From the NCBI GenBank assembly GCA_002077065.1, contig NAJO01000019.1, forward strand, positions 186,001-250,000: a DNA stretch of 64,000 nucleotides. The letters run 5' to 3'. The stretch's first letter is position 1; each line of letters opens with the position of its first letter. The translations under genes were made by a program, and so were the position numbers. The notes under the pieces are model-generated. The model did not search any database, was not told the DNA's origin, and saw nothing but the letters and a program-made list of their open reading frames with translations. The stretch is from Cryoendolithus antarcticus. Its lineage: Eukaryota; Ascomycota; Dothideomycetes; Cladosporiales; Cladosporiaceae. Positions 21,867-31,700 of this stretch are shown here, piece after piece.

Positions 21867-22915
21867 TTACAGATCCGCGCAAGCCTCTTGCAAAGCCCAG
21901 GCAAGTCGATGAATGTCAGTCTTGCACAGCTTCCCCCAACACTGCCCTCGCCCAACGACACTGGTCAACAGACTGGAGCTCGCCCTGTACCGGTCGCTGG
22001 ACCATATCACAGCGCTCTTGCTCCGTCGTACACTCGTCTAGCGACTTGATGTTAAGCCAGCAGGGTAGCTCTTCATCCACGCGCACTTCGTACGTTGCGC
22101 GATCCTCAGCGATCTTGACTTCAGCGTCAATAAAGTTCATTGTTCCCACGTCACAATAGTCTTCGTCCTCTTGAGGTATGCAGATCTGTAGACTCATTAT
22201 AAGTGCGAGATGACCAGGTTCGATGTCTGCAAAGAACAGAGCTGATTTGAGCTCGAGCTGGCAGATCGGAAGTGGGTACGAAGCGTAGATCCGGAAGGTA
22301 CACCGGCTGTAGAAGACAGGGAGTACTTCTTGACGCAATTGCCCGCATGCACGTGCTAGTGGCGGTTGCGTCGGTGCGTACAGTTCCTGTTCTGGAATCC
22401 CTGAGCAGTACAGGTCATAGATCATGGAGTGCAGCTCGCTCGGAAGGTCTCGCAGGCGGTTGAAGACAGCACTGTCATCAGCAGCGTGTAATTTGCGAAT
22501 CAAGACTCTTTTGATGGGACAACACTCTTCGAATGGAACTCGTATAGCACCTAAGACGCGGATGATGCTCTAGAGTTCACCTACCGCGCGATGGTCCTCT
22601 GCATGAAACGTTGCAGTGATGCTGCGTTGTTGTAAGAACCCGCGAATCTCCTCTACGTTGCAGTTGTCGTAGACCAGATCTCCCCCGAGAGAAGCGACAA
22701 TGTTTGTCTTTGAGTTCCTCGACGCTCAAGAACTCTAGATGCTTCATGCCGCGCGTTTGCGCAAGGTTGAGGAGCTCAGTCTCTTTGACGAACTGGTAGT
22801 CCGCCATGCGCCAGTAGCTGTCGTGGTCACCACCAGCAGTATACAACGCACCGATATTCTTAGGGTACCTAAGTTCGCGAGTGGCATCATCGGCCTCCGT
22901 GTCGAAAAGACCCAT
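21867..22915 (-). pseudogene. LPxEL tandem family, copy 3: two frameshifts
   Basis: ATG 22915 opens the longest preserved N-terminus of the four copies (TAGGDHDSYWRMADYQF, LAQTRGMKHLEFLSVEELKDK). At a run of five G (plus strand C at 22682-22686) the family continuation DLVYDNCNVEEIRGFLQQR is found one frame away. The LPSELHSMIYDLY core and LYAPTQPPLARACGQLRQEV follow in 22503-21916, where an intron or further change must intervene. Near 21985 the conserved end (LTSVVGR, then LHRLAWALQ-like residues) again lies in a different frame and runs to TAA 21869-21867. Both breaks could be checked for sequencing error, but two independent ones plus the state of its neighbours argue for decay. Confidence 0.55.
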
Positions 22916-23264
22916 GCTGTTAGCTTCTGAAGTGGTTGGACTATGAGTGATTCGGAGTGTTTTCAGGTGTGCAACCAGTAGACACTATTGTGGACTTCAA
23001 TTTGTACTTGCTGCCTCGATATGTAGTCTTTCGAAATCGGGGTGTTGAAGTACGAGGTTATCTCGGCCTTTGATAGTGATGGCGTGAGTGAGGATGAGAA
23101 CCACCGTACACGTTGAGTTCTGACGGCTGGAGCCTGCACTCACTTCGCTGTACATGAGCTCCGTCAATGGGCTGAAGCTGGAAAGACGGGAGATCTCATG
23201 CCGGCTTACCAAACTGACGAAGTGAACTTTGCCCCTTTGGCTGACTCGAAAAATGCTTCGTCAC
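22916..23264. other. Spacer between copies 3 and 4
   Basis: 349 bp, no supported feature. Confidence 0.4.
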
Positions 23265-24142
23265 TCAGTAGCGATACTTACGAAGTGCTTCATGCGACCA
23301 AGCATCATGCATAGCCCACGCCAACCTGTAGACGTCGGCCAGAATGACCTTTCCCTGATCCAACTCACGTCCGACAACCCCATCCATAACCCCGCTTCTG
23401 CTCGATGACTGCCCGCGCCGCAGACCGCAGCTTCCCTTGACTGTAGCCAAAGGTGCATACCAGCATCCATACCTTGTTCAAGCTGCACGATCTGGTCCTC
23501 TTCGTAATAGCTGTCGTCTGCAGCGTTCCGAATGTAGATGCACAGACTTTTGATGCGTTTTAGCATAGCTGGCTCAAGTGTGCCGAAAAAGAAAGCCGAT
23601 CTCGGGTGGAGTCGACAGTGCTTTGATGAAGGCGCCGTAAGGGCTACGCGGAAGGTACACATACTGTAGAAGATAGGAGTGACTTCTTTGCGGAGCAGTT
23701 GCGAGACATCCGCTAGGGGCGGATTGGTCGGTATGTGGATGTGTTCAGCGAAGAAATTGGCGAAGTAGAACTCGTAGATGAAGACACGGACTTCAGGAGG
23801 GAGGTCGAGGAGGTGAGAGAATGTCTGATTATCATCGGCCTGGGGTAGGGCTTTGATCAAGTTCCGCTTCGCATTCTTTGAGTTGCTTCCAGGTGTAACG
23901 GTGTTGCGCTGTACTGCAAGATTGGAGAGTTTTGGGGTGCCGCAATTCTCATAAGTCAGCAGCCCACGATCGTACTGTACGTTGCGATCTCTCAGCTCTG
24001 AAGTAGTGATTCTGCTTCTTAATCTCATGTGCCTCGCTTCGGAGAGGTCAATCAGATGAGCGTGCTGTATTGACTCGTATTTGGAGAGTCGTCAGTAGCC
24101 ATCATGTTCGCCCCCAGCACGCGACCTTTTGGCGTTCATCAT
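23265..24142 (-). pseudogene. LPxEL tandem family, copy 4: TGG-to-TGA and a frameshift
   Basis: From ATG 24142 the frame reads the family motif GGEHDGY and then TGA (24094-24092) exactly where copies 1-3 have Trp (YW or CW), and continues open as RLSKYESIQ. ELRDRNVQYDRGLLTYENC, LLDLPPEVRVFIYEFY, IPTNPPLADVSQLLRKEV and FYSMCTFRV follow. Around 23450 the conserved end (DGVVGRELDQGK, then RLAWAMHDAW) shifts to another frame and stops at 23265. The change at the Trp codon is TGG to TGA, which is not the CpA-to-TpA type. A downstream ATG at 24028 could start a shorter product. Confidence 0.55.
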
Positions 24143-24491
24143 GTTCCGCCCAACCCCTGCGCCATCTTCAGTCAATTCGTGTCGTTCTTTACATCCGGGA
24201 TCAGGACCACGATGCATGACTTACTGTGGAGCTCGTGAATTAAGGGCATGGGGCCTTGGTACTCAGGTTGCTGCAAGGACCACACTTCTTATGGCGTAGC
24301 AGTACGTAGGGAGCTAAAGGGTGAAACCCGTCTCCAAAATTCTAGGCGTCCTTGGCCATCCGTGAATCTTCTTCCTCCAGTGATCTGACCTCGCCACGCT
24401 CCCGTTGCTCCCAGTACCGCCTGGTGTGAATAAGTGTGCTCGGTCAGGTATCTAGGGAAAAAGGTTTGTAGAAATCCGATTAGTCACGCAT
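24143..24491. other. Spacer before MED18
   Basis: 349 bp between the 5' end of copy 4 and the MED18 stop; no supported feature. Confidence 0.4.
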
Positions 24492-25130
24492 TCATGCTCC
24501 CTTCACCCTGGTGTCCATCGCAAATCGATCCGGCACCTGGAATGTGATCAACCCCTGCAAGTAGTCCCTGCAAAACGCAAAAAGCTCCTTCCTTGCCAGA
24601 TCAGCGAACTTAAGATCCGTCCCGTTCTCGATCCGCACAATCGCTTCAATGACATAGGCACCAGATGGATCGAGATGGCCCAGCTGACTGGCGTTGCACG
24701 GCGGGCTCAGTAGCAATATCTCGCTGGTCGAGGGAAGTAGTGTGTTGGTGGCGAAGATGCGGTAGATCGTAATGATCACATTCCCATTGACAAAGCGATG
24801 TCCATCAGTGTAGTGATGACCGACGACCTTATCGTTCTCGTAATCACCATTGTTGATAGAGGAAAGCTCGTTGACCTGGCTGAAGATCGCTTCTGATGAG
24901 CCTGGCTCGGGAAGGCTGGCTATCCGAGCTTGCCATGGTCCAGTGGCAGTGGAGGCATCTTGTTGCAGGGAGACAGCGCGGTGCAGATCATGGACAAGTT
25001 TGTCCTTGTTCACCAGGACATGTTGGTGAGTGTAGGCCGTTGGCTGGGCTCCGACGACGCCGGATAAAGTCTGGAGGAGACGGTCATGTCGAGCTTGCGC
25101 GACTTGACTAAAGAGGGCGACTTCGTGCAT
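24492..25130 (-). CDS. MED18: Mediator subunit 18
   Basis: 212 residues, single exon. The N-terminus MHEVALFSQVAQARHDRLLQ with the following GVVGAQPTAY is typical of fungal Med18 (Srb5), and the ending VPDRFAMDTRVKGA fits the closing strands of its beta-barrel fold. Med18 sits in the Mediator head, pairs with Med20 and binds the Med8 C-terminal helix, acting at RNA polymerase II initiation and termination. The length is near the lower end for filamentous fungi. The start is fixed by the conserved MHE. It diverges from KGD4 over 435 bp. Confidence 0.85.
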   Translation of the reverse strand: MHEVALFSQVAQARHDRLLQTLSGVVGAQPTAYTHQHVLVNKDKLVHDLHRAVSLQQDASTATGPWQARIASLPEPGSSEAIFSQVNELSSINNGDYENDKVVGHHYTDGHRFVNGNVIITIYRIFATNTLLPSTSEILLLSPPCNASQLGHLDPSGAYVIEAIVRIENGTDLKFADLARKELFAFCRDYLQGLITFQVPDRFAMDTRVKGA

Positions 25131-25565
25131 GATGCGTTATATGCTACTATGAGGTTGCGCCCAAAGTACCTTGAAGTTGGCGAAACACGAGTGGTATTGG
25201 GAATGCTCGCGTGGCTCAAGATCGATGAATTCAAATGATGCTTCGTTGCTTGAAAAGGCGGAGACTCCGACGGCGTCGTGATCCAGACGAAGTCATGCTT
25301 TGCATCTCAGCCGATGGCAAGTGCATCTCCCATCTTGTGGTGTAAATTGAGGGTGCTCAGGAGTAGCGCTTTCTCCAAGACAAACATGTTTCCAGGTAAG
25401 GAGCACCATACCAACACCCGCGACACCTCTGAAAGGCACACCAGCGAGCTCCCAGCTCAACTTCATAGCATAGGCTACCTTGACGCTATTACTTGAGTAC
25501 CTTACTGGCTGGGACGAATCTCCCCACCTCACAGCTCCCTTTTTTGTCTCCGCGCCTCCTCCACC
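25131..25565. promoter_or_regulatory. Divergent promoter region of MED18 and KGD4
   Basis: 435 bp between two start codons on opposite strands. A pyrimidine-rich tract (25535-25562) lies directly upstream of the KGD4 ATG. No specific factor site assigned. Confidence 0.45.
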
Positions 25566-26039
25566 ATGCGCCTCACTGCCATCCTCCGCCAGCACACTCC
25601 CCTAATCCGCTTCCTCGGCAAACGAACATTCCCCAAAGGTCTGCCTACTGTATCACGTCCTACTCACTCAAGCACCCACTGATGACCCCTTCCAGAAGCT
25701 GACCACACACCTCACCCCCATCCCGCCTCTCCCACGCACAGCCTCCCCGAATCTTTCGCCTCCTACCGCCAAAACGCAGTCCAGCACGGCTCCCTGAAGG
25801 GCCCACAAACCTCCACCTCCCCCCCATCAACACCCAAACCCTCCGGCTCGGCAGCTGCTCAAAGTTCTGGCGCATATGGAGCCGTAGGAGGGCGAAGCGG
25901 GAGACAGCTCGGCGATGTGAGACCGAAGGACGGCGAGGTGTGGGACCGGAGTGAACTGCCGCAACGGTTCAGGAGGACGCCATTCAGTGAGGCGGAGATA
26001 GAGGCGATTGAGAGTGGAGGGGCGACGTTGACATGGTAG
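25566..26039 (+). CDS. KGD4: 2-oxoglutarate dehydrogenase subunit 4 (Kgd4/Ymr31)
   Basis: Exons 25566-25638 and 25696-26039 give about 138 residues. The mitochondrial-type N-terminus contains TPLIRFLGKR, the second exon starts ADHTPHPHPASPTHSLPESFASYR, and the protein ends LPQRFRRTPFSEAEIEAIES followed by GG. That ending matches the E3-binding C-terminus of yeast Kgd4, formerly counted as ribosomal protein Ymr31. Kgd4 links E3 (dihydrolipoamide dehydrogenase) to the E1-E2 core of the 2-oxoglutarate dehydrogenase complex in the matrix. The Ala/Ser/Gly-rich middle is a flexible linker. The donor (GTCTGC) is atypical, and the acceptor could be CCAG or three bases later, so one residue at the junction is uncertain. 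Confidence 0.8.
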
Positions 26040-26636
26040 AAGTCATCTCGGGATGCAGGAGGTCAGGTTGACCGGGGAGAGCTTGTACAAAGGTGTGGCA
26101 GATACCCAAATCATAGATGCAAGGAAGTCGTTAATCATTGCACCTGGTGAGCATACCAGTCTTGCCTTTGAAGCCTTGAACAGCGCGATGTCTTTGACGT
26201 TCCCGTGAGGGATTGCTCGTCCACTGCTTGAGCAGATAGGCAATGTACTGGTGAGTGTCTCGATACTAATGCTACCGGATGCTAAGCTATACTACGCCAT
26301 GCAATGCCTGGACATATACCCTAAGCGATCCCAGCAACCGTATACAAGAACGTCGCACCATTTCGCCACCTCGTCCATGCGCTTAGACACGTGGATAAAG
26401 TCATAGCCCGTCCGCTGGTATATACGAGTGTAGTCCATCCTCTCGCTACGTTGTCTCATGCGCATAGACACGTGGCTGAAAGCATAGCTCGTCCGCTCGC
26501 ATACAAAAGTGTAGCCCGTCATGTCTCATCATTGTCGTCATCGTCATGCATGATCATCTTCCGCAATGCATGCGTCGTGAAGTCGTTTATCATCATACGC
26601 CATGCAAGTGCCCGAGTCCCTCCGGCGAGTGCCCTT
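26040..26636. other. Intergenic region holding an 81 bp tandem repeat
   Basis: Lies between the convergent stops of KGD4 and the 683-residue unknown protein. Apart from the repeat listed separately, no feature is supported. Confidence 0.45.
26376..26530. repeat. Imperfect tandem duplication, period 81 bp
   Basis: Two adjacent units begin CATGCGCTTAGACACGTGG (26376) and CATGCGCATAGACACGTGG (26457). Each continues with matching blocks (TCATAGCCCGTCCGCT against GCATAGCTCGTCCGCT, then GTGTAG-CC). The second unit is slightly shorter. 81 is a multiple of three, and a 76-codon minus-strand frame crosses both units, so peptide motifs such as RTxYxFxHVSxRM repeat in it. That frame shows no other sign of being a gene. 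Confidence 0.6.
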
Positions 26637-28745
26637 CTAAAGCTCCTCATCACCGTCAGCCTCGTTGATGGGAGCCTCGGTGGCCGGCTTTTCGTTCGTC
26701 GGACCCTCGGGACGCATGAGGAAACCGCGGATCCACAGCCCCAGACGCTCCATCTCCTCAATGAGATTAATCGGCTCGGTAGTCAAACGACGTAAGCCGA
26801 GATCGCCGCCGCGGTCGATGGAGCGAATCGTGAGATTCACCTCGTAGCCTGGCGCAGCGAAGGGACGATAGGGCGTAACGTGCTGCATGCGGTCGTGTTG
26901 CTGGAGCGTGACAGTGAACTTGCCAGGGTTGGCGACACCAGCGGGCAGCGGAGCGGGAGTGTTGTGATTCGTGAAGGCCGGGAGGGGAGATCCGACATGG
27001 GGAGTGCCGGGAAGTGGCTCACTGCCAGCGCGGGGAGAGGTGATGTGCTGCTCGACAGCGGCGGCATTGTGTCCTCGTGTGCTCGTGACTTGAGCAGTAC
27101 CAGCTTCAACATCCTCGAGATTGGTCTCGACTGATGGTACGACGTCAGTGGGGAGCCAATTAAGACGGCGAGGCGACTCACTCGTGGTGCCAGTGGTCAG
27201 TGACGGAGCAGACGACTCGAAGGAGTAGGCGGTTGGGTCAGTCTCACCACCACGCTGCGCCATGTTGGCCACCTCTTCGCGTCCAGCAACCTTGATGGCT
27301 TGCATCAACAAGTCCCGACGGCATGGAAACGCCTTCTCGAATTTGACCATCAAAATCGACAACATGTATGGGAGTCGACGAGTGGCGATGTCGCGCTGAG
27401 TCGTCATCTCCACAGCCATCTCCGCAGCCGCAATGAACTTCGCAAACCCCTTCTTGGTAGCGTACTTGATACGGAAGCCACGCTCGTACTCCTTGTTGCC
27501 GCCAGGCTGCATGAAGCCGATGATGCGCTCCCTGACGAACTGCCTGACGGCGGCGAGCAGCGGCATACACTCGGGATGCTTGTCGAACCAGTAGTCGTAC
27601 TCGTCGTCAGCGCAGAAGGCATCCTCGAATGCGCGCAGCTTGAGCGTCACCACCTCCTCGAGCTGTGGGCCGGCTTGGGCCAAGAGCTGTACGCCAAAGA
27701 TCTCACCGCTGGCGACCTTCTCGAGGAAGAGACGGACGTTGCGATCTTTGGGGTCTTCAGTATCATTGATGTTGATTGGCTTCGAGACAGTGGAGACGGT
27801 GGTGGTCTCCTTGACAATGGCTTGTGGCGCGGGAATTGAGATTTGCTGGGTGATGGAAGCGTCGGCGCTGTTAGTCTGCCGCGGCTGAGATGCACTGTTG
27901 GTGTCGACTGGCTTAGAAGTAGCGCGAGAAGGCTGAGTAACAGCAGGGGAGGGATTGGTCTGAGATTGCTGCTGACTACCAGCTGGTACAATGGCACCAG
28001 TAGCCGGGCGAGTGTCACGTGCAGCGCCTCGTACAGCAGGCTGCGAGTCTCCTGCCATCTGCCTATCCATCGTAGCCAACTGTCTATTGAGCAGTGGGTT
28101 CTCGGTGCGCTGCTGGGCACCAGCGGACGGCCTGCGGACGGCTTGACGCCCTGTATTCGTGAAACGCACGGTGCCGTGGCGACGTGGGCTTCCAGCACGA
28201 GGACGGTTGGAGGTAGCGGCGGCCGTCAAACCGAGGCGAGTGGAGAAGTTCACATCTCGGCGAGCGGATGGTACGGTGCGATCGATACCCCCTGTGTGAG
28301 GAGACGAGGTCGTGGCGGCGTAGCGAGCTGGAGTAGCGCGGAACGTAGAAGGGCGAGAGGCACCACCAAAGGCGAAAGGGTCCTCCGATGCGCCATTGAC
28401 GGCGTGACGATGGCCCTGGCCGCCGCTGATATCCGCCTTTGCAGTGGGATCGTCCTCATCATTCAGACCTGATGAAATGCGTCAGCTCGTGACACAGACC
28501 TTACAAGTGTAGAAGGCGTGCTCACTGTTCCACTTCACAATGATTTGATCATCGCCGGCACGATTGGCGGCGCGGAACGCATCAGCACGTTGGAGATCGG
28601 CCTTCTCCTGTGCGAAGTTGATCTTGCGTGGACGACCCTTGTCATCCGCAGCGGGAGCAGACAGATGGTCCGAACGCTCGTTGCTGAGATCCGTCATCAT
28701 CTGCCGTTTGATGTCTTCCAGCTCGTTGGCTATAAAGCCAGACAT
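26637..28745 (-). CDS. Unrecognised 683-residue protein with conserved-looking centre
   Basis: Exon 1 28745-28526 (MSGFIANELEDIKRQMM), a 57 bp intron (GTGAGC...ATCAG) and exon 2 28468-26637 give 683 residues. Residues 1-75 are charged and helical; about 75-270 are Gln/Ser/Thr/Pro-rich and disordered. About 280-430 form a helical core with aromatic and acidic positions: LFLEKVASGEIFG, DDEYDYWFDKHPECMPLL, FVRERIIGFM, FIAAAEMAVEM and LPYMLSILMVKFEKAF. Another disordered stretch follows, then a C-terminal part (FTVTLQQHD, IRSIDRGGDLGLRRL, MERLGLWIRGFLM) that may be a small beta domain. The length and clean splice support a real gene. I do not recognise the family and assign no function. The tail is acidic (EADGDEEL). 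Confidence 0.75.
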
Positions 28746-31700
28746 GATGGGCGGCTGATGGTGTGCTTTGTAGAGAGATGCGAAGCAATGCAATGAGAGT
28801 TGGTGCGTGTGCAAGCAGTGCGCAAGGCGGCACTCACTTGCGAGAATGAAGTTTTCGTATGATGTTGAGTGGTGTCGTGTAGTGAAGTAGAAGTGGACGG
28901 TCAATAACGAACTTTGCCAAGCGGAGCTGTGTTCCGAGCGGGATCTAGCGAGGCCGGCAGCGCTGCAGGCACGAGTGACGAGCCTCAGGCAAGAGCGACG
29001 ACAAGGTACGACGCAGTGAGGATACGGAACGCTCATTGATGCAGACGTCACTACCGTGATTGAGATCACATGCAGTCGCAAGAGCTCGCGCGACAGGTGT
29101 GGAGTAGTCAGGAGTCAGGAGTCAAGCCGGTGGACAACTTGACTGACCAACAAATAAGACTGGTCGTAGCGATGGCAGGGAGAGCGATGAGTCGTAGACA
29201 TTGTACTGCATGGTCTCGCGGTCGGCGCTACTAGCATCATGAACCCAGCAAAAATTGAGAGGAGGCCGATTCACAAGCTGGGGTGCTCTGCAAGCAGAAG
29301 GACACTGGAGTGCAGCACTGCCGTGGACAAGAGAACTCTCAACGGGCTGCGTTGATAGCTCGCACGAGGAGAGACTCATGTTGAACTTCCAGTCCTCATG
29401 GGATGGATAATCGCTCGGCACAAAGTGTCGTCCGATCGCTGTGATACTACGAGTGGCAGGAGAGAGTTGTGGCCATCTGTATGCTCACAGCTACCATGTC
29501 GAGCACACAGCTTGCTCAATGGCTCGCTGGCTCGCTCGCGGACGCCGTAACCGACAATTACGTTGCTTGTATCTGCGCTCCACTGCCAACTCAGCTGCCA
29601 CTCTGTACAGCGAGGGTTAGGAGCAAGACGTCACGTGCTTCGTCGTGCTTAGCAACCGGCGATGAGCTCATCTCCGCGTGCACGTCGTCGCCCTCCAGCA
29701 ACGGCTTAGCGGCATTTCACTTGTGATGCGCTTGTTGCCTTGGCATTGATCGACTGTCCCTCGCATGACTATTTAAGAGTTGCCACTTCGCATCCTCTTC
29801 CTCTTCCTTTCTTCTTCATGCTTAGCCGCGGGGGAGGACGTCCGGCGATCACGTAGGCTGGTGTCCCACGTCGTTTAGGTGTGCAGCTTCGCCTGAGCCC
29901 CCTAATTTTTCATCTCATCGGTGCCATTGGTGCCACAACCTTTTTCATCAAGCTCACTGTTGCACGCAACGGTGATTGGAGAAGGAGCTGTTCGTCAGGG
30001 TCTGCAGACTGTCGCTTTGTATGAGCGCCGAGAATTGAGAGATCTATGTGTCCCTTGGAAAGCTCACGGTTTGTTGTGCTCTGTTGTGTCTGCCAATGCC
30101 CTCCTGTCTACGACGGACTGTTGCCATCTATCGAACGCGTTCGCAGAAGGACAGGCCTGCTGAGCTGGACCTCATCGACGCGTTCTCGCAGCCAGCTGAT
30201 ATTCCCAGTGAGTGGCGCGCTTTGACTATTCTATGGTACCCGCCGTCTGCTTGAGAGCCAACGAAGCCTTAATTTGAGGAGGGCTGTACCGCTCATTGCG
30301 ACTACAACGATCTCAATCGATAGCCGTGAGGATTTAGCCAGACCGTATGGTCTTCAGCAAGAGCTTAGAAAAGCCCACATTTCGGACGTCCTCGACCGAT
30401 GGTCATCGCACCGCGAAAACCACGAAGCGGACCTTCGATCTGCCAGGCGTCGCAGTATCAAAGTAGCGCAAGACATGGACAAAAGACGGAGACAATGGGC
30501 GCAGTCCAGCGGATGCCATCTACAACCAAGCAAGCTGGCACAGCGAAATGTGGCTACTCAACGATAGCCACAGCATGCAAGAGATGTGATGGCACTGAAC
30601 ATTCCACCAGCGCCAGCAAGATACGATCCGCTTGAAGGTGTCGCAAAGACAGCATACGTGTGCTGAGCAAGAGCGCCCACGACCGACTCCAATACTTTCG
30701 CAACTGTATCGCTGGCCCTGCATGCACCGCGAAGCAATGCTATTCCACGGCTCATGCCATCGGAGACGACGCAGATCGCGGGGGTAGCTATGACTTTGTG
30801 CAAGACCCGACGGAATACGACTTTGACGCTGCTCTCAAAGGGCTGGGAAAGGGCTGCGGAGTTCATTGCCTGCGGGTAGAGCGTGAAGATGCCACAAAGC
30901 CCGAATGCCCACACAGTTTTCACGGAAGCCCAAGCACTTAGAGATCTCCGCGCAATTAGACTTCGTCGAGCTCAGTACCAGATCCGGGTCAGCAAAAGGT
31001 TCAGCAAAAGGTCCAGCACCAATTTCCGGCAAGAGAAGATTACACATTCATCTGCAGACATCTCACAGAAGGAGAAGGTCACACAGCCACTTCTGTCGCA
31101 AGTCGACCTCATTCCCAGGATTCTCGCCGCCACAAGCCTTTCCAGAGACTGCGTCGACGAGTCCCAGGTAGAGATGCAAGCCCATATTGGCAGACGGGAA
31201 CCTGGACGAACATGTATCGATATCGTTCAAGTGAGCCCTCCGCGAAGATGCAAAGATTCAAGGGGGCATCCGGACGAGATCGCCAATCCTCAAGCCAGGA
31301 AGCTGCTCGTGCAAGCTATCACGCCTTTTGCGCCTCCTTCGGTCGCCTGTGTGGGCAGCTGGCGAAGATGCTTTGTCAAGGCTGCTCGTATGAATCGGCT
31401 TGAATGTCACTCGTTTGCAACATGCTTGGCGCCAGGGTGTCTGAGATATCTTCTTCAAGGACCAGCGACAGTTTGTTGTCCACCAGGCTCTCTCCAAATG
31501 GTGTCAAGCTCACGTGGCCAGGCTTGGAGAAAGCTTTGAGTAACGACGGATCAGACGCGAGGCATCGGTATCACCAATCCAACGCGGCGCCATGACAGAC
31601 TGCAGAACATCCCAGAGATCGACAGTGCAAGGCTTTGCTATGTGGTGACGACAGTCCCGGTCCAGCAGCGGCAGCAATGGCTCCATATCATCAGTAGTGC

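Noticed and set aside
19114..24142. Alternative genetic code in which TAG/TGA are sense codons
   Set aside because: Core genes such as ATX1, KGD4, palA, MED18 and the SDR end properly at TAG or TGA.
26637..28745. Transposon gag-like protein
   Set aside because: No zinc knuckle, protease or polymerase motif is present, and no terminal repeats flank the gene.
30883..31539. 218-codon plus-strand open frame in the gene-poor block
   Set aside because: No domain, no coding-like periodicity visible, internal mini-repeat only; not defendable as a gene.
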